NCBI RefSeq assembly: GCF_020526085.1
Contig: NZ_CP084874.1
Span: 2,232,001-2,296,000 of the forward strand
Direction: 5' to 3'
Source: Klebsiella africana
GTDB taxonomy: Bacteria; Pseudomonadota; Gammaproteobacteria; Enterobacterales; Enterobacteriaceae
Length of the DNA stretch: 64,000 nucleotides
In this document: in pieces, positions 8,349 through 15,949 of the stretch
How positions within the stretch are numbered: the first letter of the stretch is position 1
Layout of the letters: each line of letters begins with the position of its first letter
Notes under the pieces: generated by a model
Seen by the model: only the letters and a program-made list of their open reading frames with translations
Databases searched by the model: none
Told to the model about the DNA's origin: nothing
Translations under genes and position numbers: made by a program

Positions 8349-8732
8349 CTATGCGACGATTTCGATCAGGTTGCCATCGGGATCGGCAATCACCGCCTCA
8401 TAATAGCCGTCGCCGGTGGTGCGCGGCGGCGAAACCAGTATCCCGGCGGCCTCGGCGCGTTGAGCGAGCGCATCGACCTGTTCCGCACCGCCCACCGAGA
8501 GGGCCAGATGCGCCCAGCCGGTATGGTTGTTATCCGCGCTGGTCTGCTGCAGGCCTGGCTTGGTCATCAGCTCGATCACCACCTCGTCGTCGATAGTAAC
8601 AAAATAGGAGGCAAAACCGGGGTTGGTCTGGCTAAGGTATTGTTCGTTGATGCTGGCGGCAAAGAACTCCACCCAGAAGCGGGCCTGAACGTCTAGCTGC
8701 TGAGTCCACAGGGCGAGATGGGCAATTTTCAT
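8349..8732 (-). CDS. VOC (glyoxalase/bleomycin-resistance fold) protein
   Basis: A 127-residue metalloenzyme-like protein of the vicinal oxygen chelate superfamily. All four usual metal positions are present: His5 (KIAHLAL), Glu in VVIELM, His in GWAHLALSVG and Glu in GNLIEIVA near the C-terminus, which supports an active metal site. The length fits a single two-module VOC chain acting as a dimer. It heads a two-gene unit with the CAT-like gene and is divergent from a DeoR regulator, which may control it. Substrate unknown; lactoylglutathione-lyase-like or antibiotic-binding roles are both possible. Confidence 0.82.
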   Translation of the reverse strand: MKIAHLALWTQQLDVQARFWVEFFAASINEQYLSQTNPGFASYFVTIDDEVVIELMTKPGLQQTSADNNHTGWAHLALSVGGAEQVDALAQRAEAAGILVSPPRTTGDGYYEAVIADPDGNLIEIVA

Positions 8733-8823
8733 GGTAAACCTCCGGGCAGGAATGTTGACAACCAGAGCAGGGCAGACGATTATGCTTGCTGTTGCTCGGT
8801 TATGATTGTTTAAGGATTATGTT

Positions 8824-9594
8824 ATGCTCGATTATGCTGCTTTCCCTCAACAACGACAAGCGCTGATTTGCCAGATCCTGCAGGAAAACGGCAGAGTAGT
8901 GTGCGCGGAGCTGGCGGCGAGGCTACAGGTGTCGGAGCATACTATTCGGCGCGATCTGCATGAGCTCAGCCGTGAGGGGGTGTGTAAAAAGGTGTATGGC
9001 GGGGCGGTGCTGAGTCTGCCGGAGGCCGGGGACTACAGTGAGCGGAAAGATAAAAATCGCGCGACAAAGCTCAGGATCGCGCAGCAGTGCGCCCGACTGG
9101 TGAAGCCCGGCGGCACTATTTTCATTGATACCGGCACCACTAATCTGGCGATGGCCGAGGCACTGCCTGCCGAGCTGGCGCTGACGGTGGTGACGAATTC
9201 CCCGGAGATCGCCGCGGTATTGGTGAAAAAACCGCTGTATGACGTGGTGATCCTCGGCGGCCAGGTGCAGCGGGCAAGCGGCGGCTGCGTCGGCGCCGCG
9301 GCTGTGGCTCAGGTGCAGGGCATGTTATTCGACCAGGGGTTTATCGGCGGCTGCGCCATGGCGCCAGAGTCGGGCCTGACCGGCTTTGACTATGCCGACT
9401 GCGAGTTCAAGAAAGCGGTCATTAAACAGTGCAGCGAAATTATTGTTGGCCTGACCTCGGATAAAATTCCGGCAGTAGCGAGGTTTGTGGTCGCCGCCAG
9501 CAGCGATATCGATGTGCTGGTGGTGGAAGAGAATATCAGTCGCGAATATCGTGCTGCCTTTCAACAGCACGATATTCGCATCCATACCGTGTAA
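8824..9594 (+). CDS. DeoR-family transcriptional regulator
   Basis: DNA-binding repressor of the DeoR family, 256 residues. The N-terminal winged helix (RQALICQILQENGRVVCAEL, then LQVSEHTIRRDLHELSREG) is followed by the C-terminal DeoRC sugar-phosphate-sensing domain with GTIFIDTGTTNLAMAEAL, VVTNSPEIAAVL, GGQVQRASGGCVG and the late FDYADCEFKKAVIKQC segment. The ATG at 8824 is preceded by AAGGA at seven bases; an upstream in-frame TTG (8806) is less likely. The gene is divergent from the VOC/CAT-like pair and is the natural candidate to control it. The effector is unknown. Confidence 0.9.
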   Translation: MLDYAAFPQQRQALICQILQENGRVVCAELAARLQVSEHTIRRDLHELSREGVCKKVYGGAVLSLPEAGDYSERKDKNRATKLRIAQQCARLVKPGGTIFIDTGTTNLAMAEALPAELALTVVTNSPEIAAVLVKKPLYDVVILGGQVQRASGGCVGAAAVAQVQGMLFDQGFIGGCAMAPESGLTGFDYADCEFKKAVIKQCSEIIVGLTSDKIPAVARFVVAASSDIDVLVVEENISREYRAAFQQHDIRIHTV

Positions 9595-9598
9595 CCCG

Positions 9599-10228
9599 CT
9601 AGCGGGTAAGGGAGGTGGCGATAAGCCGCAGGCCCAGTGCCCCTAGCACCGTCGCGGTGGCGATGTCGATCCGTCGCTTCAGCCGCAGGTAGACGCGCCG
9701 CGGGCGGTCGGCAGACAACACCAGCGCCACCAGCGAATACCAGCTGACGTCAATCAGAAAGCTCATCAGCGGCACAATATAATAGAAAGCGGTAGGGATC
9801 TGCGCCGGTAGCAGGGCGGTAAAAATTGAGGCGAACACCAGCGCGGTTTTGGGATTGCTCAGCTGGGTATACAGCCCGTCGCGGAAGGTCTTCAGCAGCG
9901 AACGGCTGCCGGCCATGCCGCTGGCGGAAAAGTCCATCGGCTGTGCCGACCCGCGAAAAATTTTATAGCCCAGCCACAGCAGATAGAGTCCGCCCGCCAC
10001 CTTTAAACCAATGAACAGCTCGGGTACCGCGGTAAGCACCTTCTGCAGGCCCAGCATCGCCATAATGGAAAAAATGGCCGCACCGGCGCCGGTACCGAGG
10101 GCGGTCACCATACCGTGCAGACGCGAGCGGGCGACCGCATTACGCGCGACAAAGATAAAGCTTGGACCGGGACTGATCACGCCCATGATCAGCACCGCGG
10201 CAATGGCCATCAGGCTGGATAGGAACAT
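9599..10228 (-). CDS. LysE/RhtB-family exporter
   Basis: Inner-membrane amino-acid exporter of the LysE/RhtB family, 209 residues with about six hydrophobic helices. The diagnostic N-terminal motif GVISPGPSFIFVARNAV is present, as are GGLYLLWLGYKIFRG and LSNPKTALVFASIF. The start was set to the ATG at 10228 because ACAGGAG lies directly upstream and the protein then begins as usual for the family (MFLSSLMAIAAV); a longer reading frame extends to 10300. It is convergent with the DeoR gene (four bases between stops) and divergent from the carbonic anhydrase gene. Exported substrate unknown. Confidence 0.9.
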   Translation of the reverse strand: MFLSSLMAIAAVLIMGVISPGPSFIFVARNAVARSRLHGMVTALGTGAGAAIFSIMAMLGLQKVLTAVPELFIGLKVAGGLYLLWLGYKIFRGSAQPMDFSASGMAGSRSLLKTFRDGLYTQLSNPKTALVFASIFTALLPAQIPTAFYYIVPLMSFLIDVSWYSLVALVLSADRPRRVYLRLKRRIDIATATVLGALGLRLIATSLTR

Positions 10229-10476
10229 AGCGACTCCTGTTATGTCCGCCGCTGGCAGGCGGTCGGTAACATGTGACGGTTGGAGCCGACAGAGTAGCAA
10301 ACTGGTTCAGGAAAGCACGTCAAAAAGGTGTGGTTAAGGCGGGGAGAAGTGGGCGTTGGCGGCGCGCGTTTTCTGCGCAACTGTTTGAATAACGATTCCC
10401 ATTCTTGTCATCGATGGTAAACTGAATAAATGTGATCTTTGTCATACCGTAATAACAACAGAGAAGAGACACTGCT

Positions 10477-11112
10477 ATGCAACATATCATTGAGGGCTTC
10501 CTCAACTTCCAGAAAGAGATCTTCCCCCAGCGTAAAGAGCTCTTCCGCAGCCTGGCCTCCAGCCAGAATCCCAAAGCGCTTTTCATCTCCTGTTCTGACA
10601 GCCGTCTGGTGCCGGAACTGGTTACCCAGCAGGAGCCGGGACAGCTCTTTGTCATTCGTAATGCCGGGAATATCGTGCCGTCTTTCGGGCCGGAGCCGGG
10701 CGGCGTTTCCGCGACCATCGAATACGCCGTGGTTGCGCTGGGCGTGACGGATATTGTGATCTGCGGCCACTCCAATTGCGGCGCGATGAAAGCCATCGCC
10801 ACCTGCCAGTGCCTCGAGCCGATGCCGGCGGTGTCTCACTGGCTGCGCTATGCCGATGCCGCGAAAGCGGTGGTGGAAAAGAAAACCTGGGCCAGCGAAA
10901 CCGATAAGGTCAACGGCATGGTGCAGGAAAACGTCATCGCTCAGTTGAACAACATCAAAACCCATCCATCGGTGGCGGTCGGTCTGCGCGACCATACCCT
11001 GCGCCTGCATGGCTGGTTCTACGACATCGAAACCGGCGACATTCAGGCGCTGGATAAAAACACGAAATCCTTTGTTTCGCTGTCGGAAAATCCGGACGTC
11101 TTTTTCGAATAA
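10477..11112 (+). CDS. beta-class carbonic anhydrase
   Basis: Cytoplasmic zinc enzyme interconverting CO2 and bicarbonate, 211 residues. Zinc ligands Cys39, His98 and Cys101 are seen in CSDSR and GHSNCGAM, with the catalytic Asp41-Arg43 dyad and the NAGNIVP loop. It resembles CynT more than Can, but no cyanase (cynS) or cyanate transporter gene is adjacent, so it appears to be a stand-alone paralog. Just downstream are a weak hairpin and a run of 12 C bases. The promoter should lie in the 248-base gap shared with the divergent LysE gene. Confidence 0.9.
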   Translation: MQHIIEGFLNFQKEIFPQRKELFRSLASSQNPKALFISCSDSRLVPELVTQQEPGQLFVIRNAGNIVPSFGPEPGGVSATIEYAVVALGVTDIVICGHSNCGAMKAIATCQCLEPMPAVSHWLRYADAAKAVVEKKTWASETDKVNGMVQENVIAQLNNIKTHPSVAVGLRDHTLRLHGWFYDIETGDIQALDKNTKSFVSLSENPDVFFE

Positions 11113-11434
11113 AGTCGTTCCAGGGCACGGAGGCCCTGTACAACTCTCAACCCCCCCCCCCCACGCAAGTTTTGCCAACATGGGCGCCGCTTTGCAGTTA
11201 GCGAAAGGCCTCTGACAGTTTCGCCACGACAGACCTATCAGCGCTATGCCGACAAGCCACAAATGATCCAGCGAATCGGGAATTTTTTGTTATCAGGCTC
11301 TTTTTTGGGCTGAGAGTTAGTATTATCCGGGAACGGGCGAATGCCACATTGACCTGCTGGGAAACGTCAGGAAGGGGAAAAAAGTAAAGCGCCCTCAAGG
11401 CTGGCGCTTCAGGAAACGTTTAAGGTAAAAGGGA
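11113..11434. other. intergenic region with a 12-base C homopolymer
   Basis: The 322-base gap between the carbonic anhydrase and the convergent DUF1471 gene holds a small inverted repeat CAGGGC/GCCCTG (11121-11138) without a T-run and a homopolymer of 12 C (11151-11162). The rest shows no convincing reading frame; a 66-codon minus-strand frame lacks a good ribosome site or recognisable protein features. Confidence 0.6.
11151..11162. repeat. poly-C tract (12 bases)
   Basis: Twelve consecutive C bases, 38 bases after the carbonic anhydrase stop. Long G/C homopolymers are rare in enterobacterial chromosomes and are unstable. Here the tract is in neither a promoter nor a reading frame, so a switching role is unlikely. 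Confidence 0.9.
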
Positions 11435-11644
11435 TTATTTACTCAGTTCAGCCGTCATATGAACACGGTTGTTAAACTGGGCGCTGGTAATTTTATAGGA
11501 TGCACCCTGTTCTGCGGCCTGGGCGGCAATTTTTGCTTCCGCGCGGTCCAGCGTGGAGGCAGTGGCGCTGATGCTTTGGGCGAAGCTGGCAGCAGAGAAC
11601 AGAGACAGCGCAGCAACAGCAACGAAAGTTTTGATGAATTTCAT
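11435..11644 (-). CDS. DUF1471 (YdgH/BhsA/McbA-like) periplasmic peptide
   Basis: Small secreted protein of 69 residues. A clear signal peptide (MKFIKTFVAVAALSLFSAASFAQ, cleavage after residue 22) is followed by a single YdgH/BhsA-type domain with the motif AEQGASYKITSAQFNNRVHMTAEL. Family members such as BhsA, McbA and YhcN are stress-induced cell-envelope proteins affecting biofilm and metal or acid tolerance. AAGGAA precedes the ATG at 11644. It follows the LuxR-like gene on the same strand with 84 bases between, so it may have its own promoter. The precise stimulus cannot be read. Confidence 0.85.
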   Translation of the reverse strand: MKFIKTFVAVAALSLFSAASFAQSISATASTLDRAEAKIAAQAAEQGASYKITSAQFNNRVHMTAELSK

Positions 11645-11728
11645 GGTCGTATTCCTTAATTTGGTGTCTGATAAAGGGCCTGTCGCCCTGATGTGATAAA
11701 GAATACGCTTGAGGCCTTGAGGTTAAAA

Positions 11729-12445
11729 TCAAAACAATTTGCGAAACTCTTTCAAATAATATGAATGATTTTCCAGCGTCCGTGAGGCTGCGCGCTGCGC
11801 GTGGGTTGGGATAGCGGCTGTGTTCAGGCTGCGGAGATCGGCAGACAAGTGACTAAAAGAGAGCCTGGCGGTCATGAAATGATGGAAATGGCTATGACTG
11901 ACCAGACGGAAATTCACTTTAATCCTTTCCAGACCGTTATAGACCCGCTTACGATTAATTCCCAGCGTAGCGGCCATTTGATGAACCGACTGACCCTTCA
12001 TTGTGGCATCAATCATCCGCATTTCCAGGCGGTTGAGCGGGGCTCGTTGACGGGAAGAAACGCTCTGACGTTGGTGACGCGGCACGAGTGGCCAGCGATG
12101 CTCGGCCAGGCAGCGCAGAAGGCGGCTCACTTCACGTACCGTTTCGCGCTGGCTGACCCACAGTAGGGTATCCGCGAAAAAGGCACGGCCACGCTTTACG
12201 TGACCGGCTGACGTAAAGCCGATGACCAGGCCCTGAAAGTGCTGAGCGATTTCAGTGGCAGCCAGGTAATCATGATAGTTTTCCAGTGACAGAATAATCA
12301 CATCCAGCCCGGACAGTTCTGGTAGATGGCTGAGGGGCAGGGAGTGAATAACCTTTAATTCGGGCGTCGTTTTCTGAATATCCCGAAAACACTGGGCAAG
12401 ACCAATATTAAAATAAATATTATTGCTGTGAATTAAAATGTTCAA
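11729..12445 (-). CDS. LuxR-like helix-turn-helix regulator
   Basis: A 238-residue regulator. The N-terminal ~100 residues look like a degenerate receiver-type fold (LDVIILSLENYHDY, GLVIGFTSAGHVKRG) without a clear phosphorylatable aspartate, and a LuxR-type helix-turn-helix is seen around residues 140-180 (RLEMRMIDATMKGQSVHQMA, LGINRKRVYNGLERIK). The C-terminal 55 residues are unusual and basic. The start appears to be TTG at 12445, as no ATG is close. The gene is AT-rich against its surroundings and sits beside another regulator, suggesting an acquired pair. Target genes unknown; fimbrial or biofilm control is common for such orphans. Confidence 0.7.
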   Translation of the reverse strand: MNILIHSNNIYFNIGLAQCFRDIQKTTPELKVIHSLPLSHLPELSGLDVIILSLENYHDYLAATEIAQHFQGLVIGFTSAGHVKRGRAFFADTLLWVSQRETVREVSRLLRCLAEHRWPLVPRHQRQSVSSRQRAPLNRLEMRMIDATMKGQSVHQMAATLGINRKRVYNGLERIKVNFRLVSHSHFHHFMTARLSFSHLSADLRSLNTAAIPTHAQRAASRTLENHSYYLKEFRKLF

Positions 12446-12491
12446 CGGGAAATACCTGTTACAAGCGACGTATTGGGATCCAGAGAGGGGG

Positions 12492-12926
12492 TTAGCTACG
12501 TACCAGGAGTTTCTTCATATCAGCAGGCGAGGTGTTAATATAATTCAACATCCCCGGCGGCTTAAATGAATAAATTTCGGCTACATACGCATTATTAATA
12601 TAATACCCTTCACATTTAACCCTAATAATTAATGTGTTTTCCACCCCCACCTCGGCTAGTCGGGATTTCAAGCTCTGAATGACCTGCCATAGGCGCTGCG
12701 CGGAAGGGCGGAGATTATTTTTTTCCCAGACATTAATCATTAACTCTTCGTCGTTGACTATCCGTTCTCTGCCATGCGCCAGCAGGTACTCCAGTAAACA
12801 GGCCATGGTGCTACGCAGTTGAATCTGTTTTCGGGCCCCTCGTAGGGTAATAATTTCCCGATGATGCAGGCAGTAGAAAATATCATCTGCTAACTTATAG
12901 CCAAGTAGTTTATAGCCTTTAGTCAT
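12492..12926 (-). CDS. winged-helix (CadC/ToxR-type DNA-binding domain) regulator
   Basis: A protein of about 144 residues that is little more than an OmpR/CadC-like winged-helix domain: RKQIQLRSTMACLLEYLLAH, NDEELMINVWEKNNLRPSAQ, LWQVIQSLKSRLAEVG and the wing RVKCEGYYINN. Unlike CadC or ToxR it has no membrane segment. Of two in-frame ATGs, the one at 12926 is preceded by GGAG at six bases and is preferred over 12938. It lies 46 bases upstream of the LuxR-like gene on the same strand, so both may be co-transcribed. Base composition is AT-rich. No target is evident. Confidence 0.72.
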   Translation of the reverse strand: MTKGYKLLGYKLADDIFYCLHHREIITLRGARKQIQLRSTMACLLEYLLAHGRERIVNDEELMINVWEKNNLRPSAQRLWQVIQSLKSRLAEVGVENTLIIRVKCEGYYINNAYVAEIYSFKPPGMLNYINTSPADMKKLLVRS

Positions 12927-13175
12927 CCACCACTCCATGATAAATTCTCTTATTGCCGATGCAGATTACCTGCCAGGCGCGTCCTGACCAAGTTAATTTT
13001 ATCAGCTAGAATAATCAAAACAAATAACTATACACGTATACATAACTAGAATAAAAATCTGATAATCTTGCTCTCTTCTGTTGGATTATGTGGTATAGGA
13101 AAAGTCTTAATCAAGGGGCGGTCACAGGCAAGCGGTTGAAAATATGGATGGCAGAAAAAAATAAAACCACTTACA

Positions 13176-13189
13176 TTGATCTAGATCAA
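13176..13189. promoter_or_regulatory. perfect FNR box
   Basis: TTGAT-CTAG-ATCAA, a full palindromic match to the FNR consensus TTGATnnnnATCAA, lies in the 400-base gap between the winged-helix regulator and a small ORF at 13328. If it sits at -41.5, transcription rightward would start near 13224, about 100 bases before the small ORF. A GACATT hexamer at 13214-13219 could be a weak -10. Leftward control of the winged-helix gene is also possible. Confidence 0.65.
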
Positions 13190-13327
13190 TTTAATAACTT
13201 TCAACTGGTATTGGACATTTACACAGGAAAACAAAGACTGAAATAACTTACGTTATGCGATGTTAAGCTGATTCTGAACTTATGGAATTACCCAGGGAAC
13301 TGTTCACGACTTTACAGGAGCGTTTTT

Positions 13328-13477
13328 ATGGTTATTGCAACGCGTAAGCCTCTGTGCAACAAACGCTGGTCGGCCAGTCCGGCCTCTCAGGATCTTCATC
13401 TCACCCAACTACGCCATCCATGGGTCGCCACTAAAGCCAGCTGCAAAAGTAAAAAAGCCTGGAAAAGCCGCGGTTAG
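13328..13477 (+). CDS. possible 49-residue small basic protein
   Basis: An ATG at 13328 follows a good ribosome site (ACAGGAG, seven-base spacing) and opens 49 codons ending TAG. The product begins MVIATRKPLCNKRW and is strongly basic with several Lys/Arg clusters (SCKSKKAWKSRG at the C-terminus) and no membrane segment. It lies downstream of the perfect FNR box. I do not recognise a family. An overlapping frame (13335-13571) has no ribosome site and is less likely. It may be a real oxygen-regulated small protein, or the leader of a regulatory RNA. Confidence 0.4.
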   Translation: MVIATRKPLCNKRWSASPASQDLHLTQLRHPWVATKASCKSKKAWKSRG

Positions 13478-13549
13478 CGGCCTGTCCAACCGCCCTTACA
13501 TAAAGCCCTGCTTGCCCCTGCGGACATGCAGGGCTTACCTCTGCGACGT

Positions 13550-14386
13550 TTACACCGCCCGCAACAGATAGCCGGAGGGGGTCTCCACCACCCTGGCAAA
13601 ACCAGGCAGGCCAAGATGCATCCCGGCGATCAGCCATTGTTCGCTGGCGGCCTGACGCAGCAGGTTCTCGCGGGTTTGCCGGGCCTGGTCAGGATCGACG
13701 TCGAAAGCCACCGATACCTCGGGCCGCGCGGTCTGGATCGGCGGAAAATGGACGATATCCCCCCAGATCAGCAGCGAGGTATCGCCCAGTTCCAGTCGAT
13801 AGCCGGTATGCCCGGGGGTATGGCCGGGTAGCGCACATGGCTGGATACCTGCCACCCTTGTTTCTTCATTAAGTTCACGAATTTGTTCTGCGCAGATCGC
13901 CAGCACGCGGCGGACGAACAGCACGTTGCGCTGGCCGCGATCGCTGGCATGGGTGAGGGTCGACGCCGCAAGCCAGTAAGCGCTTTCCCGCAAAGGCAGG
14001 AACACCGTGGCGTTGGGATACGCCGGAGCGCCAGCGGCCGTCAGCAGGCCACCAATATGGTCCGGGTGTGCGTGGGTCAGGAGGATGGTGTCGATTTCTT
14101 CAGGGCGTACGCCGAGCAGCGCCAGATTGGCGATAAGTTCGCCGCCGACGCCGTTGACCCCACCGGTGCCGGTATCCACCAGCACCGTGTGCCCACGACC
14201 ACGGATCAAATAGGCGCCAATCTGGATGGACTCTGGTGAAGCGATTCCGGCCTGTCGCTGCAGGCGCGCCGCTTCATCAGGAGGCAATCCCGAGAGTAAT
14301 GTCAGTGGCGCTGACATCAGACCATCACTCACGGCGGTCACCGTCAGGTCGCCTGCGGTCAACGTATAAAAGGGGGCTGATGTCAT
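13550..14386 (-). CDS. MBL-fold metallo-hydrolase
   Basis: Metallo-beta-lactamase-fold hydrolase of about 278 residues. The metal motif HAHPDHIGG (LLTHAHPDHIGGLL) is complete, followed by a third His in LPGHTPGHTGYRL and an Asp in LLIWGDIVHFPP, typical of AttM/quorum-quenching-like and related metal-dependent hydrolases. The start was moved to the ATG at 14386, preceded by GAGGTC; a longer frame runs to 14503 but would cover the upstream gene. Only seven bases separate it from that gene, so they form an operon divergent from a LysR regulator. Substrate unknown. Confidence 0.87.
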   Translation of the reverse strand: MTSAPFYTLTAGDLTVTAVSDGLMSAPLTLLSGLPPDEAARLQRQAGIASPESIQIGAYLIRGRGHTVLVDTGTGGVNGVGGELIANLALLGVRPEEIDTILLTHAHPDHIGGLLTAAGAPAYPNATVFLPLRESAYWLAASTLTHASDRGQRNVLFVRRVLAICAEQIRELNEETRVAGIQPCALPGHTPGHTGYRLELGDTSLLIWGDIVHFPPIQTARPEVSVAFDVDPDQARQTRENLLRQAASEQWLIAGMHLGLPGFARVVETPSGYLLRAV

Positions 14387-14393
14387 GGCGACC

Positions 14394-14909
14394 TCACGTG
14401 CGCTGCGCCGGGTTACGTAACCGGGCGGTGATGGGCTGATAGATAAAGACGGCGGCAGTCGTGCCCAGGTGATGCAGGTCGTCACGGGGGACGATGGCGG
14501 CATACCGGATTTGTTCGGTCGCCAGGCCGCCAGGCTGCATGACGATCGCCTGCGTGACGGGTAGCGCCTGAGGCGTATCGCTCAGCAGCAGCACCTCATC
14601 CTGTCGGACCTCCCGCACGTCGCCATCTGTAACATAGAGGTGGCGGTGCCAGTCAATGATCGCCGATTGCCAGCGGGCAAAATGGCCGCCGCCGTGGCGG
14701 CGATAGGCGTCGCTGTCGATGACCGTAGCATCATGGACATCGTGCAGCGCCAGGTAGCGAGGACAGTCCTCGCTGAGGGCGCGAAAGCGCTGGGAGGCGT
14801 AGAAACCGGGCACAGAGACCAGCGCCGGCAGTTTTTCCTGATTGTAAAAGGTATTCCACGCCGCTTCGCTTTGTGGGTCGGTGTAGGCGCATTCGACGAC
14901 ATAGAGCAT
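14394..14909 (-). CDS. small alpha/beta-barrel (DUF4286-like) protein
   Basis: A 171-residue cytoplasmic protein beginning MLYVVECAYTDPQSEAAWNT. The N-terminal half looks like a dimeric alpha/beta-barrel (EthD/DUF4286 type), with EKLPALVSVPGF and RYLALHDVHDATVIDS, and the C-terminal half may be a second such repeat. It is the first gene of a two-gene unit with the metallo-hydrolase and is divergent from a GcvA-like LysR regulator. Family relatives occur in degradation of hydrophobic or aromatic compounds; the function here is not known. Confidence 0.7.
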   Translation of the reverse strand: MLYVVECAYTDPQSEAAWNTFYNQEKLPALVSVPGFYASQRFRALSEDCPRYLALHDVHDATVIDSDAYRRHGGGHFARWQSAIIDWHRHLYVTDGDVREVRQDEVLLLSDTPQALPVTQAIVMQPGGLATEQIRYAAIVPRDDLHHLGTTAAVFIYQPITARLRNPAQRT

Positions 14910-15064
14910 TGGGACCTCGCTGGACAGATGATTGCGCGCACAAGGCGCTTTAGTGAGTTTTCATCATCCTATCGGCTAAAACTGGCGCTGAAAAACGACG
15001 TTAATTCAAGGTTCAGTGATATTCTGTCACTGACTTTCGCCGAGGCCGTACAGGAGCCATCGTT

Positions 15065-15949
15065 ATGCGTCGTAAAATCCCCAGCAGCGCTGCGCTACTG
15101 GCTTTTGAGGCCGCCGCCCGCCACGGCAATTTTGCCCGCGCCGCGGCGGAGCTCGCGTTAACGGAAGGGGCGATCAGTCGGCAGATAGCCCGTCTGGAAG
15201 CGCTCCTCAACAGCAAACTCTTCGACAGAACAGGGAGTCGGGTACGGCTCAACCCGGCAGGCGCTCGCTATGCCCGCCAGGTCCGTGAGATTCTCACCCG
15301 ACTGGAGCGGGAGACCCATGACGTCAGCGGGATGCCCGCCGAGGGTCGCAGTCTGGAGATCGCTGTGCTCCCCACCTTTGCCAGCCGCTGGTTAATTCCC
15401 CGGCTCGGGCGCTTTACGGCGCAGCATCCACATATCGTGGTTAATATCGCCGCCCGCAGCGATCCCTTCATCCTGCCGGGAAGCGGATTTGATGCCGCCA
15501 TCCATTTTGATCACCCGGCGTGGACGGGCATGGAGGTGACGTTTTTGTTCGAGGAGTATCTGCTGCCGGTCTGTCATGCTGCGCTGCTGACGGATGACGA
15601 TCTTCCGGGGCTGCTTAACCGGCTAACGCGCATTCACCGGAGGCAAAACCCGGATGCCTGGCTGCACTATGCTCGTGAGTGTGGTCTGGCGCTGGATAAC
15701 CCCTCTCAGGGACCGCGCTACGATCTGCATGAGATGGCGATCGCCGCGGTACTAAGTCAGCAGGGAGTGGCCCTGGTGCCGAAGATGTATGTGGAAAGCG
15801 AGCTGCGCGCCGGAACGCTGGCCGCCCCGTGGCCGGGCTCCCCGACGCTGGCTAAGCGCTTCTGCCTGATCAAACCCGGCGGCGGGGAGGGGGAGCCAGC
15901 GCTGCAGATGTTTGAGCGCTGGCTGCTGGCTGAGATTGCGGCAGGTTAG
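15065..15949 (+). CDS. LysR-family regulator, GcvA-like
   Basis: LysR-type regulator of 294 residues. The N-terminal helix-turn-helix is typical of the GcvA branch (LLAFEAAARHGNFARAAAEL, LTEGAISRQIARLEALLNSK, LFDRTGSRVRLNPAG). The effector domain follows, with LPTFASRWLIPRLGRFTAQH at about residues 101-120. It is divergent from the DUF4286-like/metallo-hydrolase pair (155-base gap), the usual arrangement for a LysR protein and its target. Its end overlaps the convergent AraC gene by four bases. Inducer unknown. Confidence 0.9.
   Translation: MRRKIPSSAALLAFEAAARHGNFARAAAELALTEGAISRQIARLEALLNSKLFDRTGSRVRLNPAGARYARQVREILTRLERETHDVSGMPAEGRSLEIAVLPTFASRWLIPRLGRFTAQHPHIVVNIAARSDPFILPGSGFDAAIHFDHPAWTGMEVTFLFEEYLLPVCHAALLTDDDLPGLLNRLTRIHRRQNPDAWLHYARECGLALDNPSQGPRYDLHEMAIAAVLSQQGVALVPKMYVESELRAGTLAAPWPGSPTLAKRFCLIKPGGGEGEPALQMFERWLLAEIAAG

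Noticed and set aside
13335..13571. 78-codon frame overlapping the 49-codon small ORF
   Set aside because: No ribosome site at its start, whereas the overlapping frame at 13328 has one; it also runs into the end of the metallo-hydrolase gene.
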